Source of the DNA: JAJPJX01 sp964568355
GTDB taxonomy: Bacteria > Acidobacteriota > Terriglobia > Bryobacterales > Bryobacteraceae
DNA: 10,442 nucleotides
Assembly: GCA_964568355.1 (NCBI GenBank)
Contig: CAZMRK010000339.1
Span: 1 to 10,442, forward strand
Direction of reading: 5' to 3'
This document shows positions 7,958-10,442 of this stretch, one piece after another. Position 1 is the first letter of the stretch, and every line of letters starts with the position of its first letter. The position numbers and the translations under genes are program-made. Below the pieces are notes generated by a model. It was not told the origin of the DNA. It ran no database searches and saw only the letters and a program-made list of their open reading frames with translations.

Positions 7958-8013
7958 ACATCCATTGTAAACTGGCAGTGTAGGCTGGAAAATTCGGCAG
8001 GAGTGGAAGCACA
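7958..8013. promoter_or_regulatory. Divergent intergenic region between hydrolase and redoxin genes
   Basis: These 56 bases separate two divergently read genes and must hold, or overlap, the promoters for both unless those lie inside the neighbouring genes. On the minus strand TACAAT (7963-7968) resembles a -10 box, but no good -35 box lies ahead of it, and it falls very close to the proposed hydrolase start. On the plus strand only weak matches such as TTGTAA (7965-7970) are present. No clear operator is visible. Confidence 0.35.
7999..8003 (+). promoter_or_regulatory. Ribosome binding site of the redoxin gene
   Basis: AGGAG lies ten bases before the ATG at 8014. The spacing is slightly long, but it is the best purine-rich match there and supports that ATG as the start. 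Confidence 0.55.
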
Positions 8014-8583
8014 ATGCGTTTTGGACGGCTGATTGCCCTTACCCTGATACTCACGCTCGCCGCCATGGCGGTGACGATCCCCAGACCCTCCCCAGAGTTT
8101 GTCATCACGTTGCCCGATGGAAAGCAGGCTTTGCTCAGCCAGTACCGGGGGAAGATTGTGGCCCTGGCCTTTGTCTCCACCACCTGTCCCCACTGCCAAC
8201 GCCTCACGCAGGCCCTGACCGGCATCCAGCGAGATTACGGGGCGCGCGGTGTGCAAGTGCTGGAGACGGCCATCAATCAGGGCGCGGCCCAACTGATTCC
8301 GGCTTTCATCCAGCAGTACAAGAACAACTTCCCCACCGGACACTCGGATTGGAATATGGTGATGGAGTTTTTGCAGATCTCCATCATGAGCCCGGGCTAT
8401 CTGCCCAAGATCGTTTTCATCGATCGCAAGGGCATCATTCAGGCTCAGTACGCCGGCGAAAACCCGTTTTTCGCGGACCAAAACCAGGACCGGAACGTGC
8501 GCGCCGAACTGGACAAGATGCTGCAGGCGTCCGCGATCGGCGTCAAGAAGACGCCGGCGCGGAAAACCACGTCGAAGAAGTGA
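8014..8583 (+). CDS. Exported thioredoxin/TlpA-like redoxin
   Basis: This encodes 189 residues and is the only plus-strand gene in the window. Residues 1-20 form a signal peptide or N-terminal membrane anchor (basic RFGR, then a Leu/Ala-rich core), so the thioredoxin domain (about 27-170) should face the periplasm. The redox motif is C58-P-H-C61 in TTCPHCQ. The CPHC centre is the DsbA-type dipeptide, usually associated with a more oxidising protein than CGPC. The cis-proline loop is GYLPKIVFID (P131), and VFIDRKG is typical of the AhpC/TSA-TlpA group. A short Lys/Thr-rich tail (178-189) follows the domain. Likely roles are thiol-disulfide exchange or peroxide-type reduction in the envelope; the substrate cannot be told from the sequence. 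It is divergent from the hydrolase/permease/peptidase block and convergent with malate synthase. Confidence 0.88.
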   Translation: MRFGRLIALTLILTLAAMAVTIPRPSPEFVITLPDGKQALLSQYRGKIVALAFVSTTCPHCQRLTQALTGIQRDYGARGVQVLETAINQGAAQLIPAFIQQYKNNFPTGHSDWNMVMEFLQISIMSPGYLPKIVFIDRKGIIQAQYAGENPFFADQNQDRNVRAELDKMLQASAIGVKKTPARKTTSKK

Positions 8584-8585
8584 GG

Positions 8586-8603
8586 AGCCGGGCCGCCCCG
8601 GTT
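8586..8603. terminator. GC-rich hairpin between convergent genes (possible terminator)
   Basis: CCGGG (8588-8592) pairs with CCCGG (8597-8601) around a CCGC loop, and the flanking AG and TT extend the stem by an A-T and a G-U pair. It falls in the 33-base space between the stops of the redoxin and malate synthase genes. There is no T-run on either strand, so termination by this hairpin is uncertain. Confidence 0.3.
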
Positions 8604-8616
8604 CCCCGCCGCTCCG

Positions 8617-10221
8617 TCAGTCAATATAATCGTAGGCCACCAGCGTGAGAAACTCGACGAAATCGGGGCTGGTCATCATTTCCTCGAACAGTTTGCCCGC
8701 CCGCTGGTAGTTGCCACGCGCATAGCGCTCGGCGCCCAGTTTTTCGCGGAACCGGTCGAGCTGTTCGGCGATCGTCCGGCGCACCAGTTCGGCGGTCACC
8801 GGACGCCCGTCGGCCAGTTTGGCGCCGTGCCGGACCCACTGCCATACCTGGGCGCGCGAAATTTCTGCTGTCGCCGCGTCTTCCATCAGGTTGTAAATCG
8901 GAACGCAGCCGTTGCCCCCCAGCCAGGCTTCCAGGTACTGGATGCCGACGTCGACATTGATCCGCAGCCCTTCTTCGGTCTTGTCGCCATCGGGCACGGT
9001 CAGCAGATCCTGCGCCCGGATGTGGACATCCTCGCGCTTGAGCGCGATCTGGTTGGGCTCTTCCATGTACTCGTCGAAAATCTCTTTCGCCACCGGCACC
9101 AGCCCGGGATGCGCCACCCAGGTGCCGTCGTGGCCCGCCTTCACCTCGCGCAGCTTGTCCTGGCGCACCTTCTCCAGCGCTTTCTCGTTGGCTTCGGGAT
9201 CGCTCTTGATCGGAATCTGCGCCGCCATACCGCCCATGGCGTGGATTCCGCGCCGGTGGCAGGTCTGGATCAGCAACTGCACATACGAATGGAGAAAGTG
9301 CCGGTCCATGGAGACTTGCGCGCGATTGGGCAGTACGAAATCGGGGCGATTGCGGAATTTCTTGATGAAACTGAAGATGTAGTCCCATCGCCCGCAGTTC
9401 AGGCCGGCGGAGTGCTCCCGCAGCTCGTAGAGGATCTCGTGCATCTCGAAGGCGCCCAGGATGGTCTCGATGAGCACGGTCGCCCGGATGCTCCCGCGTC
9501 CGATCCCCAGCCGCTCCTGCGCGAAGACGAAGACGTCGTTCCACAAGCGGGCTTCCAGATGGCTCTCCATCTTGGGCAGGTAGAAGTAGGGACCACTGCC
9601 GCGCTCCAGCAGGTTCCTGGCGTTGGTGAAGAAGTAAAGGCCGAAATCGAACAGCGAGGCGGAGATCGGCGCGCCATCCACCAACAGGTGCTTCTCCACC
9701 AGATGCCAGCCGCGCGGGCGCACCAGCAGCGTCGCCACCCGATCGTTCAGGCGGTATTGCTTGCCCTCCGGACTCTCAAACGTGATGGTCCGGTCAATGG
9801 CATCCCGCAGGTTGATCTGCCCTTCGATATTGTTCTGCCAGGTGGGCGAATTGGAATCCTCGAAATCCGCCATGAACATATTCGCGCCCGAGTTCAGCGC
9901 ATTGATGATCATCTTGCGATCCACCGGGCCGGTGATCTCGACGCGCCGGTCCGTGAGATCGCGCGGAATCGGAGCGACGGTCCAGTCCGACTCCCGGATC
10001 GACCGCGTCTCTTCCAGGAAATCCGGCAGTTTGCCCGCGTCCAGCTCCGCCTGGCGCACCTTGCGGCGCTCGAGCAACTGCTGCCTCCTGGCTTCGAACG
10101 TTCTTGCCAGGCTGGCCAAAAAACGCAATGCTTCCGGAGTCAGTACCTGGGCGTAACCACTCGTGACGGGACCACGCAGGCCGATCCCCTCTTTTTCGAG
10201 TTCCACTGCGACAGTAGCCAT
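8617..10221 (-). CDS. aceB: Malate synthase A (glyoxylate shunt)
   Basis: This encodes 534 residues, almost the length of E. coli AceB (533), and similar to it throughout by eye. It condenses glyoxylate with acetyl-CoA to give malate and CoA, letting cells grow on acetate or fatty acids. The family signature is exact: REHSAGLNCGRWDYIF (268-283), with metal ligands expected at Glu252 and Asp280. The active-site arginine should be in LLVRPRGWHL (R168 or R170), and the general-base aspartate is Asp448 in LMEDAATAEISR. Other conserved blocks are DRRVEITGPV, FMADFEDS, GSGPYFYLPK, AMGGMAAQIP and GHDGTWVAHPGL. The frame opens at a TTG at 10242, but ATG at 10221 matches the family length and is chosen. 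Neither start has a strong ribosome site. No isocitrate lyase gene is in the window. The gene lies 61 bases downstream of an ABC exporter gene on the same strand. Confidence 0.97.
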   Translation of the reverse strand: MATVAVELEKEGIGLRGPVTSGYAQVLTPEALRFLASLARTFEARRQQLLERRKVRQAELDAGKLPDFLEETRSIRESDWTVAPIPRDLTDRRVEITGPVDRKMIINALNSGANMFMADFEDSNSPTWQNNIEGQINLRDAIDRTITFESPEGKQYRLNDRVATLLVRPRGWHLVEKHLLVDGAPISASLFDFGLYFFTNARNLLERGSGPYFYLPKMESHLEARLWNDVFVFAQERLGIGRGSIRATVLIETILGAFEMHEILYELREHSAGLNCGRWDYIFSFIKKFRNRPDFVLPNRAQVSMDRHFLHSYVQLLIQTCHRRGIHAMGGMAAQIPIKSDPEANEKALEKVRQDKLREVKAGHDGTWVAHPGLVPVAKEIFDEYMEEPNQIALKREDVHIRAQDLLTVPDGDKTEEGLRINVDVGIQYLEAWLGGNGCVPIYNLMEDAATAEISRAQVWQWVRHGAKLADGRPVTAELVRRTIAEQLDRFREKLGAERYARGNYQRAGKLFEEMMTSPDFVEFLTLVAYDYID

Positions 10222-10282
10222 ATTGCTATCAGCGTACCCCAACTAGCCCGTCCGCCACGCAGCTCTTCCGGGCCACTTGCCG
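10222..10282. other. Intergenic region upstream of malate synthase
   Basis: These 61 bases lie between the end of the ABC exporter gene and the malate synthase ATG. I see no T-rich terminator hairpin and no convincing promoter hexamers, so either read-through from the exporter gene or an unrecognised promoter drives malate synthase. Confidence 0.4.
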
Positions 10283-10442
10283 TTAAATCGCTTCCAGTTC
10301 TTCTTCGAGGGTCTGCTTTTGGGAAAGATCGGCGTAGTAGCCGCCCGCGGCCACCAGCTCGGCATGAGTGCCGCGCTCCACGATCCGGCCTTTTTCGAGC
10401 ACCACGATCACGTCCGCCTGCCGCACGGTCGAAACGCGGTGC
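10283..10442 (-). CDS. ABC exporter ATPase, C-terminal end (partial, cut by window edge)
   Basis: Only the last 52 codons are present, ending at TAA (10283-10285). The fragment starts at the H-loop, HRVSTVRQAD, whose His is the catalytic switch residue. It continues with VIVVLEKGRIVERGTHAELV and GGYYADL, the standard end of the nucleotide-binding domain in MsbA/MdlB/LmrA-type exporters, then a short acidic tail (TLEEELEAI). Exporters ending this way normally carry their own six-helix membrane domain in the same chain, so this is probably a half-transporter for lipids or drugs. It is unlikely to be the ATPase for the MacB-type permeases. The substrate cannot be told from this fragment. Confidence 0.9.
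   Translation of the reverse strand, partial: HRVSTVRQADVIVVLEKGRIVERGTHAELVAAGGYYADLSQKQTLEEELEAI

Noticed and set aside
7958..8014. Upstream TTG start at 8014 for the hydrolase
   Set aside because: It would add 19 residues not expected in the YheT family, would share a base with the divergent gene's ATG, and has no ribosome site.
6626..8032. Plus-strand open frame of 468 codons opposite the first permease and hydrolase genes
   Set aside because: It spans two well-supported genes and runs into the redoxin start; composition is that of a shadow frame.
10222..10242. Upstream TTG start at 10242 for malate synthase
   Set aside because: The ATG seven codons later gives the usual family length; the TTG has no better ribosome site.
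10283..10442. The exporter ATPase fragment as the missing ATPase of the permease pair
   Set aside because: Its sequence end is typical of fused half-exporters, and it is separated from the permeases by malate synthase and an opposite-strand gene.
1..10442. tRNA, rRNA, CRISPR array, insertion sequence or phage attachment site
   Set aside because: I saw no cloverleaf, regular spaced repeats, transposase motifs or paired terminal repeats; coding genes fill nearly all of the window.

Overview
The window is GC-rich, densely coded bacterial DNA. It comes from a diderm: several products carry Sec signal peptides and one has a LolA/LolB-like look. The gene types (tandem MacB-like permeases without an ATPase, a split M16 peptidase pair, a YheT-type hydrolase) would fit an Acidobacteriota/Bryobacter-Solibacter-like genome. 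That placement is an inference from gene style; there is no marker gene here.

Layout. Seven complete genes and one partial gene lie on the minus strand, and one lies on the plus strand. Read in the direction of transcription, the main block (about 7957 down to 4) is: a YheT-family alpha/beta hydrolase (6983-7957), two paralogous MacB/FtsX-type ABC permeases (5744-6982 and 4521-5747), an active-site-bearing M16 zinc peptidase (2966-4465), a second M16 protein lacking the zinc site but with a C-terminal extra domain (813-2969), and a small secreted protein (4-816). Spacing is extremely tight. The hydrolase stop abuts the permease start, three junctions are 4-base start/stop overlaps (ATGA, GTGA, ATGA), and the only gap is 55 bases before the first M16 gene. 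That gap holds an imperfect palindrome. This looks like one co-transcribed, partly translationally coupled operon.

Divergent to the block is a plus-strand thioredoxin/TlpA-like exported redoxin (8014-8583). It converges on malate synthase A (8617-10221, minus). Upstream of malate synthase is the last 52 codons of an ABC exporter ATPase (10283-10442), cut by the window edge.

How the genes may work together. The two M16 proteins are complementary: one keeps HxxEH plus the third zinc ligand but has Phe in place of the substrate-binding Tyr, and the other lost HxxEH but keeps the Arg/Tyr pair. This is the pattern of heterodimeric M16B peptidases. The zinc-less subunit carries a C-terminal domain that resembles the separate small secreted protein encoded just downstream, suggesting duplication of one binding module. 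Together with the permease pair, the block can be read as a candidate envelope export and processing unit. The substrate is unknown. Malate synthase belongs to the glyoxylate shunt and is probably unrelated to the block.
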